DNA of 64,000 bases from Inquilinus limosus DSM 16000 (GCF_000423185.1 NZ_AUHM01000018.1:62001-126000); one strand, 5' to 3'; positions 16,727-26,121 are shown, counted from the first letter of the stretch. Notes: generated from the letters alone by a model not told the origin. Made by a program: numbers and translations.

Positions 16727-17278
16727 ATGCGTCTAGCCGTCGAAGCCTATTTCGCGCTGCTGAAGGCCCTGATCGCCCTGCTGCTCGCCGGGATGGTGGT
16801 GCTGGTCTTCGGCAATGTCGTGCTGCGCTACGCCCTCAACCAGGGGCTGACCGCGTCGGAGGAGCTGTCGCGGCTGTTCTTCGTCTGGCTGATCTTCCTC
16901 GGCGCCGTGGTGGCGCTGCGCGAGCGCGGCCATATCGGCATCGACACGCTGCTGCGCCGCCTGCCGCGGCCGGCGGCCAAGGCCTGCCTCGCCCTCTCCG
17001 GCGTGCTGGCGCTGCTGGCGATCTGGCTGCTGCTGAAGGGCAGCGTCGAGCAGGCGACGATCAACCTCGACGTCGCCTCGCCGGCCGTGGGCTATCCGAT
17101 GGCGCTGCTGTACGGCGCCGGCATCGCCTTCGCGGTGCCGGCCGCGATCATCATCCTGGCCGACCTCGCCCGCCTGATCCTCGGCCGGGCCGGGCCCGAG
17201 GAGCTGATCGTGGTCCGCGAATCCGAGGAGCTCGCCGCCCTCGATGCCGCCTCCCCGCATGCCGCGCGGAAGGGCTGA
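16727..17278 (+). CDS. TRAP transporter small permease (DctQ)
   Basis: 183 residues with four predicted membrane helices and the DctQ hallmark VVLRYALNQGLTASEELSRL followed by FFVWLIFLGAVVALRERGHI. It pairs with the DctM subunit in the inner membrane for secondary, sodium- or proton-driven import of the ligand delivered by the DctP protein. ATG 16727 has a GGGAG site. The DctM gene begins 3 bp after this gene stops. It is the first gene of the operator-controlled operon. Confidence 0.92.
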   Translation: MRLAVEAYFALLKALIALLLAGMVVLVFGNVVLRYALNQGLTASEELSRLFFVWLIFLGAVVALRERGHIGIDTLLRRLPRPAAKACLALSGVLALLAIWLLLKGSVEQATINLDVASPAVGYPMALLYGAGIAFAVPAAIIILADLARLILGRAGPEELIVVRESEELAALDAASPHAARKG

Positions 17279-17281
17279 GCC

Positions 17282-18562
17282 GTGGTCGTCGCCGTCTTCC
17301 TGTCGTCGCTGCTCGGCACCATGGCGATCGGCATGCCGATCGCCTTCGCCCTGATCCTCAGCGGCGTCGCACTGATGATCCATCTCGGCCTGTTCGACTC
17401 CCAGATCGTCGCCCAGAACGTCATCAACGGCGCCGACAGCTTCCCGCTGATGGCCGTGCCCTTCTTCCTGCTGGCCGGCGAGGTGATGAATGCCGGCGGC
17501 CTGTCGCGCCGCATCGTCGACCTCGCCATGGCGCTGGTCGGCCATATCCGCGGCGGGCTCGGCTTCGTCGTCATCCTCGCCGCCTGCCTGATCGCCAGCC
17601 TGTCGGGGTCGGCGGTGGCCGATGCCGCGGCGCTCGGCGCCCTCCTGATGCCGATGATGCTGAAGTCGGGCCACAGCGCCGGCCGGTCGGGCGGGCTGAT
17701 CGCCTCGGCCGCGATCATCGGGCCGATCATCCCGCCCAGCATCGGCTTCGTGCTGTTCGGCGTCATCGGCGGCGTCTCGATCACCAAGCTGTTCCTGGCC
17801 GGGATCGCGCCCGGCCTGATGATCGCGCTCGCCCTCTGCATCGCCTGGCTGCTGGTGATCCGGCACGAGCCCGTCGCCCTGCCGCCCCGCCGCAGCGGGC
17901 GCGAGCGCCTGCACGCCCTCTCCGACAGCCTGTGGGCGCTGTTCTTGCCGGTGATCATCATCGTCGGGCTGAAATTCGGCGTGTTCACGCCGACCGAGGC
18001 CGGCGTCGTCGCCGCGGTCTATTCCCTGTTCGTGGCCATGGTGGTCTATCGCGAGCTGGGGCCCGGACAGCTGTTCGACGTGTTCGTCTCGGCCGCCAAG
18101 ACCACCAGCGTGGTGATGTTCCTGGTGGCGGCCGCCGGCGTTTCCGCCTGGCTGATCACGGTCGCCGACCTGCCGGGCCAGCTGGCCGCGATGCTCGACC
18201 CGTTCATGGACAGTCCGATGCTGCTGATGGCGGTGGTCATGCTGCTGGTCGTGGCGGTCGGCACCGCCATGGACATGACCCCGACCATCCTGATCCTGAC
18301 GCCGGTGCTGATGCCGGTGATCAAGCAGGCCGGCATCGATCCGGTCTATTTCGGCGTGCTGTTCATCATCAACAACTCGATCGGTCTGATCACCCCGCCG
18401 GTCGGCACCGTGCTGAACGTCGTCTGCGGCGTGTCGAAGCTGACCATGGAGGAGCTGATGAAGGGCGTCTGGCCCTTCCTCCTGGCCCAGCTGGCGGTGC
18501 TGGCCCTGCTGATCCTGTTCCCGGAGCTGGTGACGGTTCCGGCCAAGTGGCTGGCCCGATGA
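17282..18562 (+). CDS. TRAP transporter large permease (DctM)
   Basis: 426 residues with a GTG start. The protein has about 12 membrane helices and the DctM signatures LSGSAVADAAALGALLMPMM, GPIIPPSIGFVLFG and NSIGLITPPVGTVLNVVCG. It forms the transport core with DctQ. The order DctQ-DctM-DctP-dehydratase is compact, with 3, 43 and 22 bp gaps. The likely cargo is shikimate, quinate or 3-dehydroshikimate, judged from the enzymes encoded with it. Confidence 0.93.
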   Translation: MVVAVFLSSLLGTMAIGMPIAFALILSGVALMIHLGLFDSQIVAQNVINGADSFPLMAVPFFLLAGEVMNAGGLSRRIVDLAMALVGHIRGGLGFVVILAACLIASLSGSAVADAAALGALLMPMMLKSGHSAGRSGGLIASAAIIGPIIPPSIGFVLFGVIGGVSITKLFLAGIAPGLMIALALCIAWLLVIRHEPVALPPRRSGRERLHALSDSLWALFLPVIIIVGLKFGVFTPTEAGVVAAVYSLFVAMVVYRELGPGQLFDVFVSAAKTTSVVMFLVAAAGVSAWLITVADLPGQLAAMLDPFMDSPMLLMAVVMLLVVAVGTAMDMTPTILILTPVLMPVIKQAGIDPVYFGVLFIINNSIGLITPPVGTVLNVVCGVSKLTMEELMKGVWPFLLAQLAVLALLILFPELVTVPAKWLAR

Positions 18563-18605
18563 CCGGGCCGACGGAAGACAACCAAAGCAAGACTGGGAGG
18601 ATCAC

Positions 18606-19616
18606 ATGTCCAGGACCCTGACCGGCCTGATCGCCGCGCTGTCGGCCGCGCTGCTGCTGGCCCCGGCGGCGCAGGCCGAGATCCGCGAGCAGCACATCAA
18701 GTTCGCGGCGGCGAACAGCAAGGGCCATCCCCAGGTCACGGGCATGGAGAAGTTCGCCGCGATCGTCGCCGAGAAGAGCGGCGGCAAGATCACCGTGCAG
18801 CTGTTCCCCGGCGGCACGCTGGGCGGCGACGTGCAGACCCTGTCGGGGCTGCAGGGCGGCATCGTCGAGATGGCGGTGATGAACGCCGGCATCCTGGCCG
18901 GCAACGCCCCGGCCTTCGGCGCGGTCGACCTGCCCTTCCTGTTCGACACGCCGCAGGAGGCCGACGCGGTGATGGACGGCCCGTTCGGCGACCATCTGCT
19001 GCAGTTGCTACCCGAGAAGGGGCTGGTCGGCCTGGCCTATTGGGAGCTGGGGTTCCGCAACCTGACCAACAACCGCCATGCGGTGGCGAAGGTCGACGAC
19101 ACCAAGGGGCTGAAGATCCGGACCATCCAGTCGCCGATCCCGATCGCGCTGTTCAACGCGCTGGGCGCCAACGCCGTGCCCATGCCGTACCCCGAGCTGT
19201 ACGGCGCGCTGGAGACCGGCACCGTCGACGGCCAGGAGAACCCGTCGGCCAACATCCTGAACGCCAAGTTCTACGAGGTGCAGAAGTACCTGACCCTGAC
19301 CCGCCACCAGTACAACCCGCAGATCGTCCTGGTCAGCAAGGCGTTCTGGGACAAGCTGAACGACGAGGAGCGGGCGCTGCTGCAATCGGCCGCGACCGAG
19401 GCGCGGGACTATCAGCGCCAGGTGTCGCGCGAGGCGGACGCCAAGGCGCTGGACGAGATCCGCGCCAACGGCATGGAGGTCACCGAGTTGCCGCCCCAGG
19501 AAGTGGCGAAGCTGCGCGCCGCCACCGCGCCGGTGTTCGAGGAGTTCCGCCCCAAGATCGGCGAGGACACCGTGGCACTGCTGCAGGCCGAGCTGGACAA
19601 GCTGCGGAAGAAGTGA
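18606..19616 (+). CDS. TRAP transporter substrate-binding protein (DctP)
   Basis: 336 residues with a Sec signal peptide cleaved after AAQA (about residue 24). The mature protein has the DctP fold: EQHIKFAAANSKGHPQ, LFPGGTLGGDVQTLSGLQGG, the conserved arginine in LKIRTIQSP that typically salt-bridges a ligand carboxylate, and ETGTVDGQENP. It captures a carboxylate ligand in the periplasm for the DctQM pair encoded upstream. A GGGAGGATC site precedes the ATG. Confidence 0.93.
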   Translation: MSRTLTGLIAALSAALLLAPAAQAEIREQHIKFAAANSKGHPQVTGMEKFAAIVAEKSGGKITVQLFPGGTLGGDVQTLSGLQGGIVEMAVMNAGILAGNAPAFGAVDLPFLFDTPQEADAVMDGPFGDHLLQLLPEKGLVGLAYWELGFRNLTNNRHAVAKVDDTKGLKIRTIQSPIPIALFNALGANAVPMPYPELYGALETGTVDGQENPSANILNAKFYEVQKYLTLTRHQYNPQIVLVSKAFWDKLNDEERALLQSAATEARDYQRQVSREADAKALDEIRANGMEVTELPPQEVAKLRAATAPVFEEFRPKIGEDTVALLQAELDKLRKK

Positions 19617-19638
19617 CCAGCGCCGGAAGGTCTGTCCG

Positions 19639-21522
19639 ATGAAGACGTCGATCGCGACCGTATCCCTGAGCGGCGACCTGCGCGACAAGCTGGAGGCCAT
19701 CGCCGCCGCCGGCTTCGACGGCGTCGAGATCTTCGAGAACGACTTCCTGTCCTTCGACGCGACGCCGCGCGAGGTTGGGCGGATGGTGCGCGACGCCGGC
19801 CTCGCCGTGACCACCTTCCAGCCCTTCCGCGACTTCGAGGGCATGCCCGAGCCGCAGCGCGCCCGGGTGTTCGACCGGGCCGAGCGGAAATTCGACCTGA
19901 TGGGCGAGCTGGGAGCCGAGCTGCTGCTCGTCTGTTCCAACATCTCGCCGGCGGCGCTGGGCGGCATCGACCGCGCCGCCGCGGATTTCCGCGAGTTGGG
20001 GGAACGGGCGGCGAAGCGCGGTCTCAGGGTCGGCTTCGAGGCGCTGGCCTGGGGCCGGCACGTCAACGACCACCGCGACGCCTGGGAGGTGGTGCGCCGC
20101 GCCGGCCATCCGAACATCGGACTGATCCTGGACAGCTTCCATACCCTGTCGCGCGGCATCGATCCGGACAGCATCCGCGCCATACCGGCCGACAAGATCT
20201 TCCTGGTGCAGCTGGCCGACGCGCCGCGGCTGGAGATGGACCTCCTGTCCTGGAGCCGGCATTTCCGCAACCTGCCGGGGCAGGGCGACCTGCCGGTCGT
20301 CGCGTTCACCGAGGCGGTGGCCGCGACCGGCTATGACGGCGTCTATTCGCTGGAGATCTTCAACGATCATTTCCGGGCCGGGTCGGCCCGGTCGGTCGCA
20401 ATCGACGGGCGGCGGTCGCTGCTGCAGCTGGCCGACACGCTGGAGCGGCGCAAGCCCGACGCCGAGCGGACCCGGACGCTGCTGCCGGAGCGCGCCCGGT
20501 GCCTCGGCGTCGAGTTCGTCGAATTCGCGGTCGACGAGGGCGGCGCGATCGAGCTGGAGGCGCTGTTCGCCGGCCTCGGCTTCGCCCGGCGCGGCCGGCA
20601 CCGGTCCAAGGACGTGACCCTGTGGTCGCAGGGCGGGATCAGCCTCCTCGTCAATCGCGAGAAGGAGGGCTATGCCCATGCCGCCTACATCATGCACGGC
20701 CCGGCCGCCTGCGCCATCTGCCTCAGGGTGGACGACGCCGCGGCGGCGACGGCGCGGGCGGGCGCCCTGCTGGCGACCGGCTTCCGCCAGGAGGTCGGGC
20801 CGGGCGAGCTGGAGATCCCGGCGATCCGCGGCGTCGGCGGCAGCCTGATCTATTTCGTCGATCCCGGCAACGACCTGGCGCGATGGTGCGAGGTCGACTT
20901 CCTCCCGGTCGAGGACGCGGCGCCGGAGGCCGGGCTGGTGCGGATCGACCACCTGTCGCAGTCGATGCAGTATGACGAGATGCTGTCCTGGCTGCTGTTC
21001 TACAGCTCGATCTTCGATCTGGCGAAGACGCCGGAGCTGGAGATCCCGGACCCGGCCGGGCTGGTGCGCAGCCAGGTGGTGCAGAACGCCGAGGGCACGC
21101 TGCGCATCGTCCTGAACGCCTCGCACAGCCAGCGCACCCTGTCGGCGCGCTTCCTGTCGGAGTTCTTCGGCTCCGGCATCCAGCACATCGCGCTGGAGAC
21201 CGGCGACATCTTCGCGACCGCCGCGCGGATGCGGGAGGGCGGCGTCACGTTCCTGCCGATCCCGGCCAACTACTACGACGACATCGAAGCCCGCTTCGGC
21301 CTGGAACCGGATCTGGTCCACCGGCTGCGCGAGGCCGGCATCCTCTACGACCGCGACAACGGTGGCGAGTTCTTCCAGCTCTACACCACCAGCTTCGCCG
21401 ACCGCTTCTTCTTCGAGATCGTGGAGCGCCGGGACTATGCCGGCTTCGGCGCCGCCAACGCCCCGATCCGCCTGGCGGCGCAGACGCGGCTTGCGCCGGA
21501 CGTCACCATGCCGCGGCGCTGA
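19639..21522 (+). CDS. quiC: 3-dehydroshikimate dehydratase (sugar phosphate isomerase / HPPD-like two-domain type)
   Basis: 627 residues. The N-terminal half (about 1-275) is an AP-endonuclease-2/sugar isomerase TIM barrel; the C-terminal half (about 290-600) is a 4-hydroxyphenylpyruvate dioxygenase-like VOC region. The dehydratase metal quartet known from Pseudomonas QuiC1 is present at E134 (GFEALAWG), D165 (LILDSFH), Q191 (FLVQLADAP) and E239 (SLEIFND). The HPPD-type His, His, Glu set is also kept (IDHLSQ, IQHIALE, EFFQLYT). The enzyme turns 3-dehydroshikimate into protocatechuate, which feeds the beta-ketoadipate pathway. It is the last gene of the operator-controlled operon. The reaction carried out by the VOC half, if any, is unknown. 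Confidence 0.92.
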   Translation: MKTSIATVSLSGDLRDKLEAIAAAGFDGVEIFENDFLSFDATPREVGRMVRDAGLAVTTFQPFRDFEGMPEPQRARVFDRAERKFDLMGELGAELLLVCSNISPAALGGIDRAAADFRELGERAAKRGLRVGFEALAWGRHVNDHRDAWEVVRRAGHPNIGLILDSFHTLSRGIDPDSIRAIPADKIFLVQLADAPRLEMDLLSWSRHFRNLPGQGDLPVVAFTEAVAATGYDGVYSLEIFNDHFRAGSARSVAIDGRRSLLQLADTLERRKPDAERTRTLLPERARCLGVEFVEFAVDEGGAIELEALFAGLGFARRGRHRSKDVTLWSQGGISLLVNREKEGYAHAAYIMHGPAACAICLRVDDAAAATARAGALLATGFRQEVGPGELEIPAIRGVGGSLIYFVDPGNDLARWCEVDFLPVEDAAPEAGLVRIDHLSQSMQYDEMLSWLLFYSSIFDLAKTPELEIPDPAGLVRSQVVQNAEGTLRIVLNASHSQRTLSARFLSEFFGSGIQHIALETGDIFATAARMREGGVTFLPIPANYYDDIEARFGLEPDLVHRLREAGILYDRDNGGEFFQLYTTSFADRFFFEIVERRDYAGFGAANAPIRLAAQTRLAPDVTMPRR

Positions 21523-21536
21523 GGCGGCTTCCTCAG
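21519..21536. terminator. Possible bidirectional terminator between convergent genes
   Basis: CTGAGG-CGGCTT-CCTCAG forms a six-base stem overlapping the stop region of the dehydratase gene and the end of the LivF gene. There is no clear T-run, so it is a weak call. Confidence 0.3.
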
Positions 21537-22273
21537 GCCGGCTCCGTCTTCATCCCGCCGCCGAGGAACATCTCGCCAATCCGGGGATCGGCGAGGATGG
21601 CCTCGGCCCGGTCCTGCAGCCGGGTGCGGCCGAGCTCCAGCACCAGGCCGTAATCCGAGATCTGCAGGGCGCTGCGGGCGTTCTGCTCGACCATCAGCAC
21701 CGAGACGCCCTTGTCGCGCAGGCCGGTCAGGATGGCGAAGGTCTCCTGCACCATCAGCGGCGACAGGCCGATCGAGGGTTCGTCGATCAGGATCAGCTTC
21801 GGGTCCAGCAGCAGGGCGCGGGCGATCTCCAGCAGCTTCTGCTCGCCGCCCGACAGGGTCGAGGCCTGCCGGTCCGACTTGCGGCGCAGCACGGGGAAGC
21901 GGTCCATCGCCGCCTCGATCCGACCCGGCAGGTCGGCGACGCTCCGGGCCGCCACCCCGCCGAGCTCGAGATTGTGGCGGACGCTGAGCTCGGGAAAGAT
22001 GTTGCGGCCCTGGGGCACGTAGCACAGGCCCAGCTCCAGCAGCCGCCGCGGCGTCACGTTGGTGATGTCGGTGCCGGCGAAGCGGATGCGGCCGGAGCGG
22101 GCGGGCAAGAGGCCGTAGATGGTCTTGAACACGGTCGACTTGCCGGCCCCGTTCGGGCCGATCACGGTGGTGATCGCGCCGCGCGCCACCTGGAAGCTGG
22201 TGCCGTTGAGGATGGTCATCCGGCCGTAGCCGGCGACCACGTCCTCCAGCTCGAGGATCGGGTTAGTGTCCAA
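21533..22273 (-). CDS. livF: Branched-chain amino acid-type ABC transporter ATP-binding protein (LivF)
   Basis: 246 residues with Walker A GPNGAGKST, the LivF hallmark YVPQGRNIFPELSVRHNLEL, signature LSGGEQKLLEIARAL and Walker B LILIDEPSIGLSP. It overlaps the LivG gene by 11 bp and is the last gene of the five-gene Liv operon. The Liv family also imports aromatic acids and amides. The neighbouring shikimate module is convergent, so no shared control is implied. Confidence 0.93.
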   Translation of the reverse strand: MDTNPILELEDVVAGYGRMTILNGTSFQVARGAITTVIGPNGAGKSTVFKTIYGLLPARSGRIRFAGTDITNVTPRRLLELGLCYVPQGRNIFPELSVRHNLELGGVAARSVADLPGRIEAAMDRFPVLRRKSDRQASTLSGGEQKLLEIARALLLDPKLILIDEPSIGLSPLMVQETFAILTGLRDKGVSVLMVEQNARSALQISDYGLVLELGRTRLQDRAEAILADPRIGEMFLGGGMKTEPA

Positions 22274-23006
22274 GATAGGCCTCGATCACATCGGGGTTGC
22301 GGCGGACCTCCTCCGGCGCGCCCTGGGCGATGATGCGGCCCTCGGCCAGGACCAGGACGCGGCTGCACAGCGACATCACGAATTCCATGTTGTGCTCGAT
22401 CACCACGAAGGTCGCCCCCTCCTCCCGGTTCATCGCCGCCAGCCGGTCCTTCAGCCCGGCCAGCATGGTCGGGTTGACCCCGCCGGCCGGCTCGTCCAGC
22501 AGCGTCAGCTTCGGCCCGGCCATCAAGGCCATGGCAGCGTCGAGCAGCTTCTGCTGGCCATAGCTGAGGCCCCCGGCTTTGGCGTCGGCCAGGTGCTGCA
22601 GCCGGAAGAAGGCGATCATCCGGTCGGCGGCCGCGCCCAGCCCCGCGTCGCGCCGGCCGAACAGGCGGGACAGCATCGAACCCCGGTGCTCCTGCCCCGC
22701 CAGGATCAGGTTCTCGCGCACCGAGAGCTGCGGGAAGATCTGCAGCAGCTGGAAGGTGCGGCTGACCCCCATGCGGTTGAGGTCGCAGGGACGCAGGCCG
22801 GTGACGGTCCGTCCGTCGACCCGCACCTCGCCGGAGGTGGGCTTCAGCTGGCCGAGGATGCAGTTGAACAGGGTCGACTTTCCGCTGCCGTTCGGTCCGA
22901 TGATGCCGAGGATCTCGCCCGGATGGACCGCGAAGGAGATGCCATCGACCGCCGCAATGCCGCCGAAGCTGCGGCGCAGGTCGCTGACCTCGAGCACCGG
23001 GGTCAT
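22263..23006 (-). CDS. livG: Branched-chain amino acid-type ABC transporter ATP-binding protein (LivG)
   Basis: 247 residues with Walker A GPNGSGKSTLFN, SRTFQLLQIFPQLSVRENL, signature LSYGQQKLLDAAMAL and Walker B LTLLDEPAGGVNP, the last typical of LivG. The start at 23006 overlaps the LivM stop (ATGA), and the open frame upstream of it is the out-of-frame shadow of LivM. It forms a heterodimer with LivF on the cytoplasmic face of the LivHM channel. Confidence 0.93.
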   Translation of the reverse strand: MTPVLEVSDLRRSFGGIAAVDGISFAVHPGEILGIIGPNGSGKSTLFNCILGQLKPTSGEVRVDGRTVTGLRPCDLNRMGVSRTFQLLQIFPQLSVRENLILAGQEHRGSMLSRLFGRRDAGLGAAADRMIAFFRLQHLADAKAGGLSYGQQKLLDAAMALMAGPKLTLLDEPAGGVNPTMLAGLKDRLAAMNREEGATFVVIEHNMEFVMSLCSRVLVLAEGRIIAQGAPEEVRRNPDVIEAYLGH

Positions 23007-23986
23007 CGAACCGTCTCCTCGGCTGCCGACGCCGGCGTCTGGCTGCGCCGGGCCGGCCGCACCAGCCGGTCGGCCAAGCCGAGCAGCCCCGTCGGGCACA
23101 CCGCCATCAGCACCATCACCAGCAGGGCATAGAGGATCAGGTAGTAGCCTTCGGTGAAGCGCAGCCATTCCGGCAGCAGCACCGCCACCAGCGCGCCGAG
23201 GAAAGGCCCGAAGAAGGTGCCGGCGCCGCCGACCACCACCATCAGCAGCAGGTTCAGCGACAGGCCGAGGCCGAAGGGCGTCGGGTCGACGAACTGCACC
23301 AGCGGCGCATAGAGTGCGCCGGCGAAGCCGCCATAGGCCGAGCCGAGGGCAAAGGCGATCAGCGTGTAGCGCCGCGTGTCGACGCCGAGCGACTGCGCCC
23401 GCACCGGGTTCTCGCGCAGCGCCACGAAGGCCCGGCCCCAGGACGAACGCAGGATCCACCACAGCGCGGCCGCCAGCAGCGCCAGCACGCCCAGGCAGAA
23501 ATGATAGAAGGCGACGGCCGAGCCGGTCTTCCAGCCCAGCACCGCTGGCCGCGGGATGCCGCTGATGCCGGTGATGCCGCCGGTCAGCCAGTCCTCGTTG
23601 CGGAAGACGAGATAGGCGAGCGTGGTGAAGGCCAGGGTGACGAAGGCCAGATAGTGGTGCTGCACCCGCAGCGCCGGATAGCCGAGACCCCAGCCGATGA
23701 CGAAGCTGATCGCGCCGGCGGCCAGGAAGGCGACGCCGAAGGGCCAGCCCTGGGTGGTCAGGAGGGCCGCGGTGTAGGCGCCGATGCCGACGAAGGCGGC
23801 CTGCGCCATCGACACTTGGCCGGCATAGCCGAGGGTGAGGTTCAGCCCCATCGCGGCGATGGTCATCACCAGCCAGGTGCTGATCAGGTAGATCCCGTAG
23901 GACCGGAGGCCGAAAGGCAAGGCGGCGAGGCCGGCCAGGGTGAGGACCAGCGTGACGCCGGCCAGGATGGAGCGACGCCGGGTCAT
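23003..23986 (-). CDS. livM: Branched-chain amino acid-type ABC transporter permease (LivM)
   Basis: 327 residues with about nine hydrophobic segments. LivM motifs are AAMGLNLTLGYAGQVSMAQA, FVALRENPVRAQSLGVDTRR and GGAGTFFGPFLGA. It overlaps both LivH (4 bp) and LivG (4 bp), so translation is coupled along the operon. The C-terminus extends past the last helix by an arginine-rich tail of about 20 residues, which is common in this subgroup. Confidence 0.92.
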   Translation of the reverse strand: MTRRRSILAGVTLVLTLAGLAALPFGLRSYGIYLISTWLVMTIAAMGLNLTLGYAGQVSMAQAAFVGIGAYTAALLTTQGWPFGVAFLAAGAISFVIGWGLGYPALRVQHHYLAFVTLAFTTLAYLVFRNEDWLTGGITGISGIPRPAVLGWKTGSAVAFYHFCLGVLALLAAALWWILRSSWGRAFVALRENPVRAQSLGVDTRRYTLIAFALGSAYGGFAGALYAPLVQFVDPTPFGLGLSLNLLLMVVVGGAGTFFGPFLGALVAVLLPEWLRFTEGYYLILYALLVMVLMAVCPTGLLGLADRLVRPARRSQTPASAAEETVR

Positions 23987-24858
23987 ACCGTGCGCTCCTC
24001 GGCCCGGCCCAGCAGGCCCTGCGGCCGGAACAGGATCACCGCGATCAGCAGGAGCAGCGGCACGGCGGCGCGGTATTGGGCCGAGACATAGGCGGCCATG
24101 ATGTTGTCGAGCACGCCGAGCAGCAGCCCGCCGGCGATGGCGCCGCGGATCTGGTTGAAGCCGCCGACGATGGCGGCGATGAAGGCGGCCAGGCCCAGTG
24201 TCTCGCCGTTCGAGAACTTGGCGAGGTAGATCGGGCTGACCAGCACCGAGGCCAGCGTCACCAGGCCGGCGTTGATCAGGAAGGTGTAGAGGATCATGCG
24301 CTCGACCGGGATGCCGAGGATCCGCGCCACGACGGGATTCTGGGCGGTGGCCTGCATGCAGCGGCCGGTGCGGGTGCGGCTGAGGAAGAGCTGCAGCACG
24401 ATCACCGCGGCGACGGCGACCGCGATCACGGCGAGGTCCTGCAGCGACAGCGTGACGCCGCCGAGCGACAGGTCGCCGGCCGGCACCAGCGCCGGGAAGG
24501 GCTGCGCCTCGGCGCTGTAGAACTCCTTCACCGATTCCTTCAGGAACACGCCGAAGGCGATGGTGGCGATCACCAGCGGCAGCACCCCGTGGCGCAGCAT
24601 CGGGTCGACCAGCAGGCGCTTGAACAGCACGCCGAGGATGACCAGCGCCAGCACCGCGCCGATGCCGACCGCCGGCCAGAACGGCAGCTCGCCGAAGCGC
24701 ATCGCGGCCAGGATGAAGAAGGCCGGCAGCATCACGAATTCGCCCTGGGCGAAGTTGATGGTCTGCGAGGTCTGCCAGAGCAGGGTGAAGCCGACGGCGA
24801 CGAGGGCGTAGATCGCGCCCGTCGCCAGGCCCGAGGCGAGAAGCTGCAGGAGATTCAC
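23983..24858 (-). CDS. livH: Branched-chain amino acid-type ABC transporter permease (LivH)
   Basis: 291 residues with the LivH start GLATGAIYALVAVGFTLLWQ, then NFAQGEFVML, RCMQATAQNPVVARILGIPV and GFNQIRGAIAGGLLLGVLDN. It is an inner membrane protein that forms the channel with LivM. Its ATG overlaps the stop of the binding-protein gene. Confidence 0.93.
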   Translation of the reverse strand: MNLLQLLASGLATGAIYALVAVGFTLLWQTSQTINFAQGEFVMLPAFFILAAMRFGELPFWPAVGIGAVLALVILGVLFKRLLVDPMLRHGVLPLVIATIAFGVFLKESVKEFYSAEAQPFPALVPAGDLSLGGVTLSLQDLAVIAVAVAAVIVLQLFLSRTRTGRCMQATAQNPVVARILGIPVERMILYTFLINAGLVTLASVLVSPIYLAKFSNGETLGLAAFIAAIVGGFNQIRGAIAGGLLLGVLDNIMAAYVSAQYRAAVPLLLLIAVILFRPQGLLGRAEERTV

Positions 24859-25997
24859 TGGCCGAGCTTCGGCAGGGTCTTCACGATCACCTGCCGGCCG
24901 TTCTCGACCTCGGCCAGGAAGCTGACGCGGTCGACGTCGCCATTGGCGTCCCAGGTGGTGTCGATCAGGATCCCCGGCTCGTCCTGGGTGGTGATGGTCA
25001 GCCCGTGCAGCGTCTCCGCCAGCGCCACGCTGTCGACCTTGCCGATCTTCTCGGTGGCGTAGCGCACGGCGTAGACCGCGAGATACGCCTTGATCGCGTT
25101 GTGGTCGGGCAGATAGCCGTAGCGCGCCTGGAAGCGCTCGCGGAAGGCGCGGATAGTGTCGATCGGCGCATCGGCCGACAGCCCGACATGGCCGCGCACG
25201 CCGTTCGCCGCCTCCCCCGCCAGATCGATCACCTTCTGGTTCAAGAGCGTGGTCTCGCCGATCAGCGGGATGCCGATCGCCTGCTTGCGGGCCTCGCGCA
25301 GGAAGCGCGCGCTCTCCTCCTCATTGGTGTAGACGATGGCGGCATCGGCGCCGGAGGATTTCAGCTTCACCACATCGGCGGCGAAATCGGCCTGGCCGGA
25401 TTCGGTCGACAGGTCGGCGACCACCTCGATGCCATGCGCCTTCATCTGCTCGAGGATGGCGTCGTGGCCGCCCTTGCCGAAATCGTTGTTCACCCAGACG
25501 ACCGCGACCTTCTTCGCCTTCAGGTCGTTCGCCAGATAGGTCGCCAGCTTCGGCATCGCCGCCGCCTGGCTGATCGAGGTGCGGAAGATGTAGGGGTTGC
25601 CGGACTGGGTGATCTCGGTCGCCTCGGCGCCGGTGAACTGCGGCACCTCGGCCTGCTGCGCCAGCATCATGTTGACCTTGACCGAGCCGGAGAAGATCGG
25701 CCCGAAGATCACATAGGGCTCCTCGTCCAGCGCCTTCTGCACCTGGGCGCGGGAGATGCCGGGATTGGTCTGGGTATCGTAATGCGAGACCTCCAGGGGA
25801 CGGCCGAGGATGCCGCCCTTCTGGTTGATCTCCTCGACCGCCATCTCGATGGCGTTCTTCCAATTGGTGCCGACCGTGGCACCGGCGCCGGACAGCTCGA
25901 TCACATCGGCGATGCGGATCGGGTCTTCGGCCCTCGCCGGCCCGGCCGTGGCCAGGCCCAAGGCGATGCACGCCCCGAGGATGTATCGCGGTCCCAT
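24855..25997 (-). CDS. Branched-chain amino acid-type ABC transporter substrate-binding protein
   Basis: 380 residues with a Sec signal cleaved near GPARA (about residue 23), then a type I periplasmic-binding fold: IADVIELSGAGATVGTNWKN, EINQKGGILGRPLEV, DTQTNPGISRAQVQKALDEE and VWVNNDFGKGG. It is the first gene of the Liv operon, and GGGAGGAAG precedes the ATG. The ligand cannot be read from sequence; members bind branched-chain amino acids, amides, urea or aromatic acids. The 124 bp upstream, before the end of the LacI gene, show no clear operator. Confidence 0.9.
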   Translation of the reverse strand: MGPRYILGACIALGLATAGPARAEDPIRIADVIELSGAGATVGTNWKNAIEMAVEEINQKGGILGRPLEVSHYDTQTNPGISRAQVQKALDEEPYVIFGPIFSGSVKVNMMLAQQAEVPQFTGAEATEITQSGNPYIFRTSISQAAAMPKLATYLANDLKAKKVAVVWVNNDFGKGGHDAILEQMKAHGIEVVADLSTESGQADFAADVVKLKSSGADAAIVYTNEEESARFLREARKQAIGIPLIGETTLLNQKVIDLAGEAANGVRGHVGLSADAPIDTIRAFRERFQARYGYLPDHNAIKAYLAVYAVRYATEKIGKVDSVALAETLHGLTITTQDEPGILIDTTWDANGDVDRVSFLAEVENGRQVIVKTLPKLGQ

Positions 25998-26121
25998 CTC
26001 GTCTTCCTCCCTGTCCTGGTCAGCCTTGTTCTGCGGGTCGATCCCGGCCGACTACCACAAGGACTCTCATGCGACGAGAGGCATGACGTCAAATATCAGA
26101 CAAAACGGGATGCGGCGCCGC

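Noticed and set aside
14954-17278. A 774-codon plus-strand open frame ending in DctQ
   Set aside because: Only the last 183 codons (from 16727) match a family; the rest is antisense to the TetR and cyclase genes.
23007-23462. N-terminal extension of LivG
   Set aside because: It overlaps LivM in another frame; LivG proteins start at the MTPVLEV position used here.
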